Shown in pieces: positions 1-11,968 of a DNA stretch of 64,000 bases (its first letter is position 1; each line of letters starts with the position of its first letter). Source of the DNA: Closterium sp. Naga37s-1 (taxonomy: Eukaryota; Streptophyta; Zygnematophyceae; Desmidiales; Closteriaceae); NCBI GenBank assembly GCA_947471745.1, contig CANJKZ010001023.1, forward strand, positions 620,001 to 684,000, given 5' to 3'. A program made the translations under genes and the position numbers. The notes under the pieces were generated by a model. That model saw only the letters and a program-made list of their open reading frames with translations, made no database searches and had not been told where the DNA came from.

Positions 1-366
1 CAACTAACCTTTTCCATTGATTTTTCGCCAACTAAACCTTTTCCATTGATTTTTCGCCAACTAACCTTTTCCATTGATTTTTCGCCAACTAACCTTTTCC
101 ATTGATTTTTCGCCAACTAACCTTTTCCATTGATTTTTCGCCAACTAACCTTCTCCATTGATTTTTCGCCAAACTAACCTTTTCCATTGATTTTTCGCCA
201 ACTAACCTTTTCCATTGATTTTTCGCCAACTAACCTTTTCCATTGATTTTTCGCCAAACTAACCTTTTCCATTGATTTTTCGCCAAACTAACCTTTTCCA
301 TTGATTTTTCGCCAACTAACCTTTTCCATTGATTTTTCGCCAACTAACCTTTTCCATTGATTTTTG
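1..366. repeat. 28-bp minisatellite, 13 copies
   Basis: Tandem array of a ~28-bp unit (CAACTAACCTTTTCCATTGA followed by TTTTTCGC), counted as 13 copies by the recurring CCATTGA. Units differ by single-base insertions (CAACTAA versus CAAACTAA) and rare substitutions. The array runs off the window start, so its true size is unknown. It is not a telomeric repeat. Confidence 0.95.
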
Positions 367-797
367 TCTTGTGCTCCTCACGCGTGCGTGCGCGTCACCC
401 CTCACCTCAGACGCCAGAGGAACCACCTGTGGTCACGTCTCGAGCTGAGCGGATGAAAGTCGTGCGGGTGAGATATATATGGGCAGTTCGAAGGGGCATG
501 GGGTAAAGGGCAAGGTTCGAGTGGGAAGGGGCAAGCAGCGAGGGGCAGGGGGCGAGGGGCAAGGCAGCGATTCTCCCCTTGCCTCACCTTGCCTTCTCTT
601 GCCTTGTCTGAATGAATTTGCGTCTGAGCTTCTCTTCTTTCCTCTGCTCTTCCCTGCTCTGTGATCGAGTTTTGAAATTTCTCAGAGGCCTTCCCCCTTG
701 CCTCCCGTTGCCTTGTCTTGTCTCGTCTGAATGAATATTCATCTGTGCTACTCTTCTCTTCTTTGCTCTGCTCTTCCTTGTCTGTCCCCCCTTGCAG
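367..797. other. No gene recognised; upstream of first visible SET exon
   Basis: Probably intron of the methyltransferase gene that follows. A ~55-bp segment (609-661, beginning GAATGAATTTGCGTCTGAGC) recurs in diverged form at 730-787, so even this stretch is locally duplicated. No conserved coding sequence was recognised. Confidence 0.5.
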
Positions 798-3299
798 GCG
801 ACGGCATGGCAGAGAGTCACGTTTGGGCGGTCGGCTATCCACGACTGGGGGTTGGTGGCGAGGCGAGACATAGAGGAGGGCGAGATGGTGCGTGCCAATG
901 TGTAGGGTGGGGGTTTGGATGGGTGTGTGTGAGAGAGTGAGTGTGTGTGTGCATGTGTGCTTCTGGCGTATCATGACTGTACTGTCTGCCGCCATCCACG
1001 ACTGGGGGTTGGTGGCGAGGCGAGACATAGAGGAGGGCGAGATGGTGAGTTGTTGGCGGCTGTGTGAGGTTGGGTGTGCGTGCGGGTGTGAGGGTGTGTG
1101 CTTCTGGCGTATCATGACTGTACTGTCTGCCGCCGTCCACGACTGGGGGTTGGTGGTGAGGCGAGACATAGAGGAGGGCGAGATGGTGAGTTGTTGGCGG
1201 CTGTGTGGGAGGGTGTGAGTGAGTGTGGGAGGGGGGATGCGTGTGAGTGGGTGTCTGTCTCTGTGTGTAGGGGGGTGTGTGCGTGTGCAGGGGTGGCCGT
1301 GGGTGTGTGTGTGGGTGGGTAAGTGTGTGAGTGGGTGGGTGTGTGAGTGTGGGTGAGAGTGTGTGTGAGTGTGGGTGAGTGTGTGAGTATGGTTGGGTGT
1401 GTGAGTGTGGACAATAATTCAAACATCTGCATACCCTTACAAGCTGGAAGGAGGCTGGCTATCACAGGAATCGCAAGAGTATCTCTCACTGTTTCCATTG
1501 TGACTGTATCAGGTGGTGGACTATCGAGGGGAGGCGCTGAGGCGGAGTGTGGCAGAGCTAAGGGAGAAGCGATACCGCGACAGAGGAGAGCTGTGCTATG
1601 TGAGTATAACAAGGGAGGAGCTGTGCTATGTGAGTTTAACAAGGGAGGAGCTGTGCTATGTGAGTATAACGAAGGGTGAGCTACGAGGTGCATATGAGGC
1701 GGGGTGCATGCAAGGCAATCCGCCTCTGCAAGTGCTCTCTGCATATTGCTGCTGTGATGTGTCAACCTTGGTTCCATCCATCATATGAGTCTCATGCACG
1801 CTCTTTACTCCCATGTGATGTGATTTATGCTGTAACCCCTGCCCCCTGCTCCATGGCATGTGTCCTCAGCTGTTCAAGCAAGAAATCCCTAGACTTGTCA
1901 CAACTCCCATGTGATGTGCTGTGATGTGTGTCCCCTGTCCCCCATGCCCATGCTGCTCTGTGTGTGATGCTGATCTGGTCAAGGTGGAGAACGAGAGAGT
2001 GCTGGTCAGTTTTCAGACTCTGATCTGTTGTGTACCCCATGCCATGCTGCCGTGTGTTGTGTACCCCATGCCATGCTGCCGTGTGTTGTCCCCTGCAGCT
2101 GTTCAAGGTGGACGAGGAACGAGTGGTTGATGCCACCATGGCCAGCAACTACGCCAGAATGATGAACCACTCCGTACGTACCATGCTGAACCACTCTGTA
2201 CCATACTGAACCACTCACTCCGTATGTGCCATGCCATGTACTATGTCGCACCGCACAGCACAATGGGTTTGAATACACTGTCGCTCGCTCATGCTGTTTC
2301 TCAGGTGCCCGTGCTATTTGTTTCCCATCCTTTGTCGTAAACCCCTCTTCTCCCTCCGCATCCCTCATCCCCTTCATCAGTGCAACCCCAACTGCTTTGC
2401 CAAGATCTTTGACGTAGAGGACAAGAAAGGCCACCCGATTGCGATCAAAACCCACCCATCCCCTTTGTGCGCCCCCCGTTCCTCTCCCCTCGCCTCCTTC
2501 AGTGCAACCCCAACTGCTTTGCCAAGATCTTTGACGTAGAGGACAAGAATGGCCACTCGAGCGCGATCATCGTCATCATTGCTCGCCGCCCAATTCGCAT
2601 GGGAGAGGAGCTAACGTGAGTGTGCTGATACCGCGGTCTAAGTGGCCTGTGCTTTCACATTCCACCTTTTTTTAGTGGACTCAAACATTTTGAGTGGCTC
2701 GAAATTCGCATTAGGGGAGGAGCTAACGTGAGTGTGCTGGTGCTATGCCATGGTCTGACTGTCCTGTGCTTCCACGGTCCACCACCCATGCCTCACATGC
2801 TGATGTGCCCCACACTCACACATGCATACATACTCTCGCACATGCACATGCACATACACATGCACATACACATGCACATGCACATACACATGCACATGCA
2901 CATGCACACCTCACCCACCCCTGCCAAACCCCTCTGTCCGCCCTTGCAGCTACAGCTACCACTTTGACCGGGAGGAGAAGGACCGAGTGCCGTGCCGCTG
3001 CTGTGCCGCCCAGGTGACTTGTAAGTGGACTCAAAAACACCTTTCCCTTCCGCCCTTTTCCTTCCTCCCCTCCCCCATGCAGGTACAACTACCGGTTTGA
3101 CCGGGAGGAGAAGGACCGAGTGCCGTGCCGCTGCTGTGCCGCCCAGGTGACTTGTAAGTGGACTCAAAAGACACTTTTCCCTTCCGCCCTTCCCCCTCCC
3201 CTCCCCACATGCAGGTACGACTATCGGTTTGACCGGGAGGAGAAGGACCGAGTGCCGTGCCGCTGTGGTGCCGCCACCTGTCGCTCCTTCATGAACTGA
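798..3299 (+). CDS. ATX/trithorax-like histone H3K4 methyltransferase, C-terminal SET and post-SET exons (5' end outside window)
   Basis: Five GT-AG exons fit in phase: 798-887, 1513-1599, 2099-2173, 2503-2615 and 3215-3299, giving 149 residues to a TGA stop. They read through the whole SET domain: TFGRSAIHDWGL, the YRGE strand, the RYRDRGELCYLFKVDEE block, the NHSCNPNC catalytic/SAM motif (across the 2173/2503 junction), GEELTYDYRF, and a post-SET tail CRCGAATCRSFMN. This order is typical of plant ATX1-5 and Set1 enzymes, which methylate histone H3 lysine 4 using S-adenosylmethionine. The PWWP/PHD part would lie upstream, outside the window. Extra partial copies of four exons lie between them (separate entries). 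Only the last post-SET copy keeps the Cys pattern and stop, so splicing must choose among copies. Confidence 0.85.
956..1212 (+). repeat. Two extra copies of the SET exon HDWGLVARRDIEEGEM with donor
   Basis: The 3' part of the 798-887 exon plus its GT donor recurs twice with a period of about 141 bp (exon edges at 1044 and 1185). The copies differ from each other by few bases (GCCATCCAC versus GCCGTCCAC). They start inside the exon after unrelated sequence, so they lack the RVTFGRS part. Confidence 0.85.
1588..1677 (+). repeat. 30-bp exon-edge repeat x3 (GAGCTGTGCTAT plus GT donor)
   Basis: The last codons of the 1513-1599 exon together with the splice donor GTGAGTATAAC are repeated three times head to tail with a 30-bp period. 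Each copy presents a usable-looking donor. Confidence 0.9.
2381..2730 (+). repeat. Copies of the CNPNCFAKIFDVEDK exon
   Basis: A first, degraded copy starts after an AG at 2380 and diverges after GHP; the full copy is 2503-2615. A third piece (2703-2730) repeats only the last codons and donor (ATTCGCATxxGGGAGGAGCTAACGTGAGTGTGCTG-like). Between the second and third lies 2674-2697, an inverted ACTCAAA/TTTTGAGT motif. Confidence 0.8.
2826..2910. repeat. CACATG/CACATA microsatellite
   Basis: Run of CACATGCACATACACATG units in the intron before the first post-SET exon copy. Confidence 0.9.
3013..3040. repeat. Degenerate TTTTGAG palindrome at exon-copy junction
   Basis: GTGACTTGTAAGTGGACTC followed by AAAAACAC. 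This matches the consensus core TTTTGAGTCGACTCAAAA flanked by GTGAC with a few mismatches, and it sits between two copies of the post-SET exon. Confidence 0.55.
3146..3173. repeat. Degenerate TTTTGAG palindrome at second exon-copy junction
   Basis: Same element as at 3013 but ending CTCAAAAGACAC, so both outer arms (GTGAC and near-GTCAC) are present: 28 bp with about four mismatches from a perfect palindrome. Confidence 0.6.
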
Positions 3300-3917
3300 C
3301 TCTGCTCCGGACTAACATGCCTAGCTCACACTCACACACATACAGCATCCTGTGCTGTCTTGCGTCGGCGGATGCTCGTTGGCTGATGCGATACAGCTCG
3401 TACCAGATGGCTGACACTAACAGGTGGATGCTTAACGTGCACTGTCTGACAGAAGCTAACACAGCAGCTACATCTTAAGCCTTAACACTAACAGGACGGG
3501 TGATGCAATAACTGACTCAAGACTGACACAAACATGACACAATTTTGACTTTGCTCGTATATGGTAGATACAATTTAACAGATTTGTACAGAATATACGG
3601 TACTGGTGATTTGGTACGACCCATATGACCTATTTCACTCTGATTAGCGCTAGAATCTATGTACATTGCCATGTGTCCATCCATCATTGCTCCATCCCAA
3701 AATTCGTGTAAAGATTGCGGCATGCTTCTTGCGCATTTGTTCTGGTGGATTTCAGGGTTCAAGGAGTTATTATGCTGCAAACTTGCCTGGTGTGTCAAGG
3801 TTTGCTTTAGGAATCCTGGTTCGTAGAGGAAAACTCTGTAGAGGGAAGTATTCGCCAGCTTCACGATGAACCTGGCGACGTCAGCGATTCTACTCCTCCA
3901 ATCATCACCTCTCCTCA
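3300..3917. other. Intergenic; nothing recognised
   Basis: 3' flank of the methyltransferase gene running to the LINE fragment. No gene, RNA or clear repeat was recognised. Confidence 0.5.
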
Positions 3918-4939
3918 TTGTTCCCCATAGCCAACTCCTCCTCTGGACGAAGAGTCTGGCGGGAACTCGTCCGTGCCATCCCCAAACCCTGGTGGTCAGC
4001 CCTCCGCTCACCCCCTCCACCCTCGGCAGGCCCTGGGGAGTGGTTCGTCCCTACAGTTGACTCCGAGACCTCCCCCACTTTGGCTCTCCAGGTCACGGCC
4101 TTCTCCCCTCCGTCGTCACTCTCAGCCTCTCTTGACTGTGCCCTGCCCAACCGGTTCATCGTCCGGCCGTCGATCAAAGATGGCACCTTCCACATAGGTG
4201 CCCTCTCTGCGGTACACGTTGTCGGGTCCTGGCTTGCAGGCCCCTTCCATACAGGTGCAGGGCTCAGCGCGCGGCTCGACATCCTTCGGGACGGCTGCCC
4301 CAGCGTAGCTGACATCCGTCGCCGGCTCTATACTCAGCTTCCCTTCGACCACGCCGCCCGCTGGATCCACGTCCTCCCCGCTCCATCTCCCCGCCTCCCC
4401 GACCTCTCCCACGACTTTTTACGGGAGCAACCCAGCCTCCAGCGCGACGTCTTGTACCGGTTCTACACTCGCGCTCTTCCTTCGGGTTCGCGCTTCAACT
4501 TCGCCGCAGACCGCGGGATTTGTTCACTCTGCCTTGCCGCACCCACAGAGACTATCCCCCACATTTTCTACGAATGTGGGGTGGCTCCCGCAGTGATTTC
4601 CGCCCTCTCCTCCGTCGCTCGTCGCCATCTCCACTGCTCACCTCCTCCTGAGCTCCTGCTCTTCCCGCTCGCCTCCAGAGCTGGCCAGGTGGCCCCCTGG
4701 AGCCTTCTGGTTGGGGCATCTACCAAAGCTATTTGGAACGCACGCTGTGAACACAAGTTCCAAGATTCGCCCTCCTCACGGTTTGAGATCCTCCAGATCA
4801 TACGGGCAAAGTTCCTCATCGATTTCAAAATCTTCTTATGGCGCAGGAAGAAACAATCAGTGAAGAAACAAATACGCTCAGCCGCTCGTATTAAGCTGGC
4901 CACCCGACTTCGCTTCCTCGTCTTCGACCACAACGGAAC
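3918..4939 (+). mobile_element. LINE (non-LTR retrotransposon) ORF2 C-terminal fragment
   Basis: An open frame of ~340 residues has the layout of the end of a LINE reverse-transcriptase polyprotein. Its zf-RVT zinc-binding motif CSLC...HIFYECG falls about two thirds along, after an RFNFAADRGI segment, followed by a basic C-terminus (LWRRKKQSVKKQIRSAAR). The endonuclease and RT catalytic part is not visible upstream, so the copy is 5'-truncated, as is usual for LINEs. It is interrupted at 4939 by the Ty1/copia element and resumes at 12105. Confidence 0.75.
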
Positions 4940-5075
4940 TGTCAGATTACAATTGTATCTCTAGGCTACAGTAGGGTCACTCCTTAGTGAGTACAACACA
5001 TTAGGGTTAGGTTTCCCCTACTTGTACTCACCTCTTGCCTAGTTCAATCATTCATTCCTAGTTCTATTCTTGACA
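4940..5075 (+). repeat. 5' LTR of Ty1/copia element
   Basis: 136 bp beginning TGTCAGATTACAATTG and ending TTCTTGACA, matched by the 3' LTR at 11969-12104. Confidence 0.95.
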
Positions 5076-5092
5076 TGGTATCAGAGTAGGAA
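5076..5092 (+). other. Primer-binding site, tRNA-Met type
   Basis: TGGTATCAGAGTAGGAA directly follows the LTR. TGGTATCAGAGC is the usual plant copia site complementary to initiator tRNA-Met. Confidence 0.85.
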
Positions 5093-5365
5093 CCGTTCCT
5101 ACATGGGTCCACCGTTCCGCCTAGTGGTAGCGCCACGCCCTACACAGTAGCCAGCGCGCTGGCGCCCCTAGCTCTCACTGTCGCGACCCTTGCAGCCCGT
5201 GCGCTGCCCCTGCGACCGCGCTGCCCCTGCAGCCGTGCTCGCCCCTACGACCGTGCTGCCCCTGCAGCCGTGCTCGCCCCTGCTACCGTGCTGCCCTTGC
5301 AGCCGCGCCTGCCCCTGTGGCCCGCGCGCTGCCCCTGCAGCCCGTACGTCGCTCCTGCAGCCCAT

Positions 5366-5562
5366 ACGTCGCCCCTGCAGCCCGTTCACGCTGCCCCTGC
5401 AGCCCGTTCACGCTGCCCCTGCAGCCCGTTCACGCTGCCCCTGCAGCCCGTTCACGCTGCCCCTGCAGCCCGTTCACGCTGCCCCTGCAGCCCGTTCAAG
5501 CTGCCCCTGCAGCCCGTTCACGCTGCCCCTGCAGCCCGTTCACGCTGCCCCTGCAGCCCGCG
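5366..5562 (+). repeat. 22-bp minisatellite, ~8 copies, inside the copia element
   Basis: Unit CCCTGCAGCCCGTTCACGCTGC. The wider 5160-5890 stretch is built from related CCCTGCAGCCCGNNCG pieces and fills the place where gag would be expected. Confidence 0.85.
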
Positions 5563-8219
5563 CGCAGACCTACCGATCCGCGCGGCCCCTGCAGCCCGCG
5601 CGTCGCCCCTGGAGCCCGCGCGCCGCCTCTGCGGCCCGTTCGCGCCGCCCCTACAGCTCGTGCGCGGACCTGCCGAGCCGCGCGTCGCCTCTGCAGCCCG
5701 TCCGCGCGGCCCCTGCAGCCCGCGTGCCGCCCCTGGAGCCCGCGCGCCGCCTCTGCGGCCCGTTCGCGCCGCCCCTACAGCTCGCGCACGGACCTGCCGA
5801 GCCGCGCGGCCTCTGCAGCCCGTACGAGCTGCCCTTGCAGCCAGCGCCCTGCCCTGCGCCCGCGCCCTGCCCTGCGCCAGCACCCTGCCCTGCGCCAGCG
5901 CCCTGCTATACCCTAAATATAATTAAATTGTTAAAAAAAAAAAGGGGGCCCTAGGTGCTTCTGCCCTAGGAGCTACTGCCTACTACTGCACTGCTGTGGC
6001 CGCGCGCCGCCCTGCTCTGGCCGCGCGCCGCCCTGCTGCTGTTACTACTGCTACTCGTGCTACTGGGAGTGGTGGAGGTGCTACTGGGAGTGCAGGAGGT
6101 GCTGCTGGCGCTGTAGGAGCTGGAGGTGCTGGACCTTCTCCTGACCGTCACTGTCTGTCATGGCCACTTCCGCGGCAGTTGTTGCGGCCAGGGGTGGACA
6201 GCAGCGGGCACTGCTTCTCCCGGACGACCCCACCCCTCGGCAGCTTCGTGAGTGGGTTATTCAGCGAGGTCGTCTTGGTGGTGGAGGTTATCGTTCTGTT
6301 AGGATTGCTGCTCTAGGTGCTATTGAGTCTGCTGCCGCTCCAGGTGCTAGTGAGTCTGATGCAGCTCTAGGTGCCAGTGCGTCTACCGACACTCTAGGTG
6401 CTAGTGCGTCTACTACCACAGGTCCTGCCTCAGACGAGGTCTTGCACACTTTCACGCTTGACTCAGGCGCGTCACGTTGCTTCTTTCGTGATTGCACCAT
6501 AGTCACACCACTCACAGCACCTGTGCCAGTCTCACTGGCTGACCCCTCTGGGGGCCCAGTGGTTGCTAGAGCCTCCACGGTCCTCCCTTGTCCAGCAGTC
6601 CCCTCCGGCTCTTTGTCAGGTCTCCACCTCCCCATGTTCTCGACGAACTTGGTGAGCAACGCTGCCATTCAGGATGTCTGGGTTGATACCTTTATTCCTG
6701 GAGGGCAGCGTGTGGCGATCTGTACGTGCTCCCGGACAGGCCGTCACCTGGCTACGTTCACTCGACAGCCTGGGTCTAGTCTGTACACACTGACCACTGC
6801 GTCTGCACAGGTGGCTGAGTCAGGTCAGGTAGTTGCGTCGAGTCGAGCGTCTGCGTCAGGGCAGTTAGTTGCGTCTTGCTCGTGCAGAGTACTCACGCAC
6901 GAGACTCAGCGCTGGCACCACCGTCTTGGTCACCCCTCCCTGCAGCGTCTGCGTGGCATGCACTCCCGGCTCCTGGTCTCTGGCCTCCCTGAGACCCTGC
7001 CCCCCCTCCCGCGCTCACTTGCGCCGCCGTGCCTTCCTTGCGTCGAGGGGCGGCAGCGCGCCGCTCCTCACTCCTCCGAGTTTCCTCCGACCACTGCTCC
7101 TCTGCAGACTCTCCACCTGGACGTGTGGGGCCCGGCCCCCGTCGGTGGGACGGACCAGGAGCGCTACTTCCTGCTGGTTGTTGACGACTACACACGCTAC
7201 ACCACAGTCTTCCCCTTGCGTCGCAAGGCGGACGTCAGCGGTGTTTTGATCCCCTGGATCTGTGCTACTCGTCTCCAGCTACACGAGCGCTTTCAGCAGG
7301 ACTTCCCAGTCCTGCGTCTGCACTCTGACAGGGGTGGTGAGTTCTCTTCTGGCGTCCTTGAGACGTTCTGTCAGGATGAGGGCATCGCCCAGTCGTTCAC
7401 GCTTCCGGCCTCTCCGCAGCAAAATGGGATCGTTGAGCGTCGCATTGGCCTGATCATGGAGGTTGCTCGTACCTCCATAATCCATGCGGCTGCTCCCCAT
7501 TTCCTGTGGCCGTTTGCGGTCCGATACGCCGCGCATCAGCTCAACCTCTGGCCCCGTGTCTCTGCTCCAGAGACCTGGCCCACACTCCGTCGGACGGGGC
7601 AGCCTGGTGATGCATCGTCGTTTCGGGTCTGGGGCGCGCTCTCCCTTGTTTGCGATACCAAAGCAAGCAAGCTCTCTCCTCGCACTCTCCGCTGTGTCTT
7701 CCTGGGCTTCCCCATCGACGCTCCACCCTGGCAGTTCTACCACCCTGCCTCGCGTCGTGTTCTTTCCTCTCAGGAAGTCACCTTCGACGAGTCGGTCTGT
7801 TACTACCGACTTCACCCGCACGCGTCCCACCCGGTCCCCTTGCACCCCTCTTCCTGGTACCAGTCCCCCCCCTGGTAGACCCCCTCCCCCCACAGGGTCC
7901 TGCTCCCTCAGGTGTGTCCCAGGTAGACCCACCCCCCTTGGATGAGCCAATTGATATCTCTTCTAACTCCTCTGACTCACCTGAGGGGGGTGACGCCGTA
8001 GCCAACGACACGGCGACCACTCGCCGCACTCCTCGCTTGGCGACCCCCCTGGGTTTCCTGCCACGGCCGTCTTCGCCGCCTCCGCAGCCTGCTGCTGTGG
8101 ACTCTGGAGCTGAGACTACTGGAGCTGGGACTGGGGGTGGTGAGTCTGGGGGTGCCCGCTCTCCTCGTCTGGCTAACCCCCCCGGGTTCCCACCTCTGCC
8201 GTCTTCGCCGCCTCTGCAG

Positions 8220-9420
8220 CCTACTGCTGTAGATACTGGAGCTGAGACTGAGGGTACTAAGCTTGAGGGTGCTGGGACAGAGGGTGATGAGACTGAGGGT
8301 GCTGAGACTGAGGGTGCTGGGACTGAGGGTACTGAGCCTAAGGGTGCTGACTCTGGGGGTGCTGAGACTTCGGGTGCTGACTCTGGGGGTGCTGCGAGTC
8401 CTTCTGGAGGTCTTGGAGCTGGAGGTACTGGAGCTACTAGGCCTGGAGGTCCTACTGGAGGTACTAGAGGTACTACTGGTGCTGGAGGAACTGGAGCTGC
8501 TGCTGGTGCTGGAGGTACTGGAGCTGCTGCTGGTGCTGGAGGTGCTGGAGCTGGAGGTACTAGAGGTGCTTCTGGTGCTGGAGGTGCTAGAGCTACCACT
8601 ACTGGAGGTACTGGAGCTGGACAGCCACCGCAGCCTGCTCTACTCGAGACGCTCTCGCCGCAGGCGATTTGTGCATGGGTCGTTCTGCGAGGCAGTCCTG
8701 GTGGTGGAGGGTACGGTCCTGCTGGTGCTGGAGCTACTAGTCCAGGAGGTGTTGCTGGTGCTGGAGGTGCTGGAGGTGCTGGAGGTACTACTAGATGTAC
8801 TAGAGGTGCTGCTGGTGCAGGAGGTACTGGAGCTGCTGGTGCTGGGGGTACTGGAGCTGCTGCTGGTGCTTGAGGTACTGGAGCTGCTAGTACTCGAGGT
8901 GCTGCCGGTGCTGGAGGTACTGGAGCTGGAGGTACTGGAGCTGCTGGTGCTGGAGGTACTAGTGTTAGTGGAGGTGCTGGAGCTACTGCCACTGGAGGTG
9001 CTGGTGCTACTGGTGCTGGAGCTGCGGGAGTTGCTGACCCTGGAGGTGCTGGTGCTGCTGGTGCTAGAGGCGTTGGCGCTGGAGGTCCTAGAGGTGCTGG
9101 AGCTACTGGTCCCGGAGGTGCTCGTACTGGAGGTGCTGGAGCTGCCGGAGCAGGTGGTAGTGCTGGTGCTGGAGGTGCAGGAGGTGCTACTGGAGCTGCT
9201 GGCACAGGAGGTACTGGAGGTACTATTGGTGCTGGAGGCGCTGGAGCTGGAGCTGGAGGCACTGGAGGTGCTGGAGGTACTACTGGTGCTCGAGGTGCTG
9301 GCGCTGTCGGAGCTCGTGGTGCTGGAGGTGCTGGTGCTGCTGGTGTTGGAGGTGTTGCTGGGGGTATTGGAGGAGCTGCTCGTGCTGGAGGTACGGGAGC
9401 TACTGGTGCTCTTCGCCACC
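8220..9420 (+). repeat. GGTGCTGGAG-type repeat region between integrase and RT
   Basis: Low-complexity GGTGCTGGAGGTACTGGAGC repeats, encoding a Gly-Ala-Thr-rich linker of the copia polyprotein. A shorter version is seen in the related element at 63.6 kb. Confidence 0.85.
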
Positions 9421-11968
9421 TTCTCAGTCTTCCGCCAGGTGCTACTGACTTTCCTGTGGCAGGTACTACTCCTCAGTTACTGTTTCCACCGGCGGACCAG
9501 TCACAGCCGCCGCTGCTACCGCACTCCCCACTGCCTGCTCCTGCTCCTTACACTGCAGTGTCAGAGTCCCTGACTGAGCGTCGAGAGCCTGAGACTCGTG
9601 CGTCCACCCCTGAGCGTCGAGAGCCTGAGTCTAGCTTTGACCTTGAGCCTGAGCCTAGAGCTGCTGTCCGTGCTCGTGTTCCTCGTGTTCGTCGTCCGCG
9701 TGCTCCGGCTGTCCCCGGCACTCACGATATGACACTCCGTCCTTCCTCTGTTCCACAGCGTGTTGTCCTACCGTTACCTCCTGCGTCCTCTCTTCTTGAC
9801 GCTGCTGACCCTCCGTCTGACCTTGCTCGTGCGTCCAGTCCGACTGTTACTCGCCTTCTTGCTACGATTGTGACGGACCCTACGTTCTCGTCTCCTGCTG
9901 CGTCTGCCCTCGTAGCTGAGCTCATTGACTTTGCTGCTGTGTACCGCGTAGACTACCTTGCGAGTCTTGTCTCTGACCCTGTCTCTGCCTGACCTCCATC
10001 CGTCGGGGGTGAGACTGCTCTTGGCTGTACTGCCCTTGGCTGTGACGTTCTTAAGGACAAACAAGAGGAGCTGGAGTGCCTTGCTGTCGCTTCACCCCAT
10101 CACGCGACCATGCTGCTTGCCCCTGAGGGAGACCCGGATGCACTTGACATCCCCACCCCGTGCTCCTACAGGGAGGCGATTTCGGGTGAGTACTCCTCTC
10201 GATGGCAGACAGCCATGGACGCAGAGATGGCTTCCTAGAAGTCCACAGGCACCTACGTCGACGAGGTTCCTCCACCTGGGGCGAACATCGTCAGTGGCAT
10301 GTGGATTTTCAGGGTGAAGCGGCCGCCGGGTTCTCCGCCTGGCTTCAAGGCACGTTACGTTGCTCGAGGCTTCAGTCAGCGTGAGGGGGTCGACATCTTT
10401 CAGACCTTCTCCCCCACCCCAAAGATGACCACTCTTCGGGTGTTGCTACACGTTGCAGCTCAGCGTGACTACGAGCTGCACTCCCTCGACTTCTCGACGG
10501 CTTTCTTGCAGGGTAGCCTTCACGAGGCCATCTGGTTGCGCCGTCCACAGGGTTTCATTGGGTCGTTTCTTGAGGGTAGCTAATGGAGCCTACGACGACC
10601 AGTGTACGGCCTGCGTCAGGCGCCCCGTGAGTGGTACGACACACTGAGGACGACACTTGCGGCTCTTGGGTTTGCTCCTTCGAATGCTGACCCGTTGCTG
10701 TTTCTACGCACCGACACTACTCTGCCGCCGTTCTACATCCTCGTGTACGTCGACGACTTGGTTTTTGCTACTGCTGACACTGAGGCACTGACCCTAGTGA
10801 AGGCGGAGCTGCAGGAGAGACACACCTGCACTGACCTGGGTGAGCTGCGGAGCTATCTTGGCTTGCAGATCACCCGGGACAGAGCACGGCGCAACATCAC
10901 CCTTAATCTGTCACACATGGTGCAGCAGGTCCTTCAGCGCTTCCGCTTCACGTGGTCCTCGCCACAGCCCACTCCTCTGTCTACCGGCCACTCGCTCTCA
11001 GCTCCACCTTCGGACGAGTCCGTAGAGCCGAGTGGTCCGTACCCAGAGCTTGTGGGTTGCCTCATGTACCTGATGACGTGCACACGACCTGACCTCGCGT
11101 ACCCTCTCAGCCTCCTGGCTCGCTACGTGGCACCTGGTAGACATCGAAAGGTGCACTTTGATGCTGCGAAGAGGGTACTGCGTTACTTGTGCAGCACATC
11201 GGGAATGGGGCTCGTGCTTGGAGGACGGGGTTCGGTGGTCCTCACAGGACACTCTGACGCTTCTTGGGCCGACGACCAGACGACTCAGCATTCGTCACAG
11301 GGTTACACCTTCAGTCTTGGCTCTGGTTCTGTCTCGTGGAGGTTCACTTGTTCTTCTTCTATGCTTGGTTCCAGCTGTGAGGCCGAGATCTACGCTGGGG
11401 CCATGGCCGCACAGGAGCTACGCTGGCTGACCTAACTGCTGACCGACTTGGGGGAGCGGCCTCGTTCTCCTCCAGTTCTGTACGTTGACAACAAGGCAAT
11501 GCTTGCCTTGTGTCGCGAGCAGAGACTGGAGCACAGAACGAAGCACATTGCTCTTCGCTACTTCCTTGCGCGTGAGCTGCAGCAGCGTGGTCAGCTGCGC
11601 CTTGCTTACGTGGCCTCTCGGGCCAACACTGCTGATGTCTTCACCAAGGCCCTTGGGTCTGGTGATCATTACCGTTTCTACACTGCTCTTGGGCTTGTGC
11701 CCACTCTGCCTCACCTGTTAGTTGCTTGACTTGCTCTTGTTGTACACTGCTATATATCTTTATACCTGCGTGTTTTCTCTTGCTAGGTTGTGATCAGTGT
11801 ACTGCCTTGCTATTATTTACCTCTGCATGTGAACTGGCCTTGTGGCCACTTGCTTGTGCTCAGAATGCGTGGTGACTTTGTGATCCACTCTGAGCTGTGT
11901 TCTCTTCTGCAGACTGGTCTTGTGACCGCTTGTTTTGTTTAATGTCCCCTACTTTGTCTATGGGGGTG

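Larger units (their letters stand above)
2950..3299 (+). repeat. Last SET exon present three times (~132-bp period)
   Basis: Copies start at 2950, 3083 and 3215, each after a CAG acceptor, and encode YxYxFDREEKDRVPCRC. The first two end CCAAQ followed by GTGACTTGTAAGTGGACTCAAAA (given here as a degenerate palindrome); only the third ends CGAATCRSFMN-stop. The two intervening introns are near-identical. Confidence 0.9.

Noticed and set aside
1-366. CRISPR-like or telomeric array
   Set aside because: Units are contiguous with no spacers, and the unit is not a telomeric repeat. The eukaryotic context also excludes CRISPR.
7778-9262. Long minus-strand Pro/Ala-rich frame and + strand Leu/Val-rich frame over the copia linker
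   Set aside because: Both are shadows of the GGTGCTGGAG repeat; such repeats are open in several frames.
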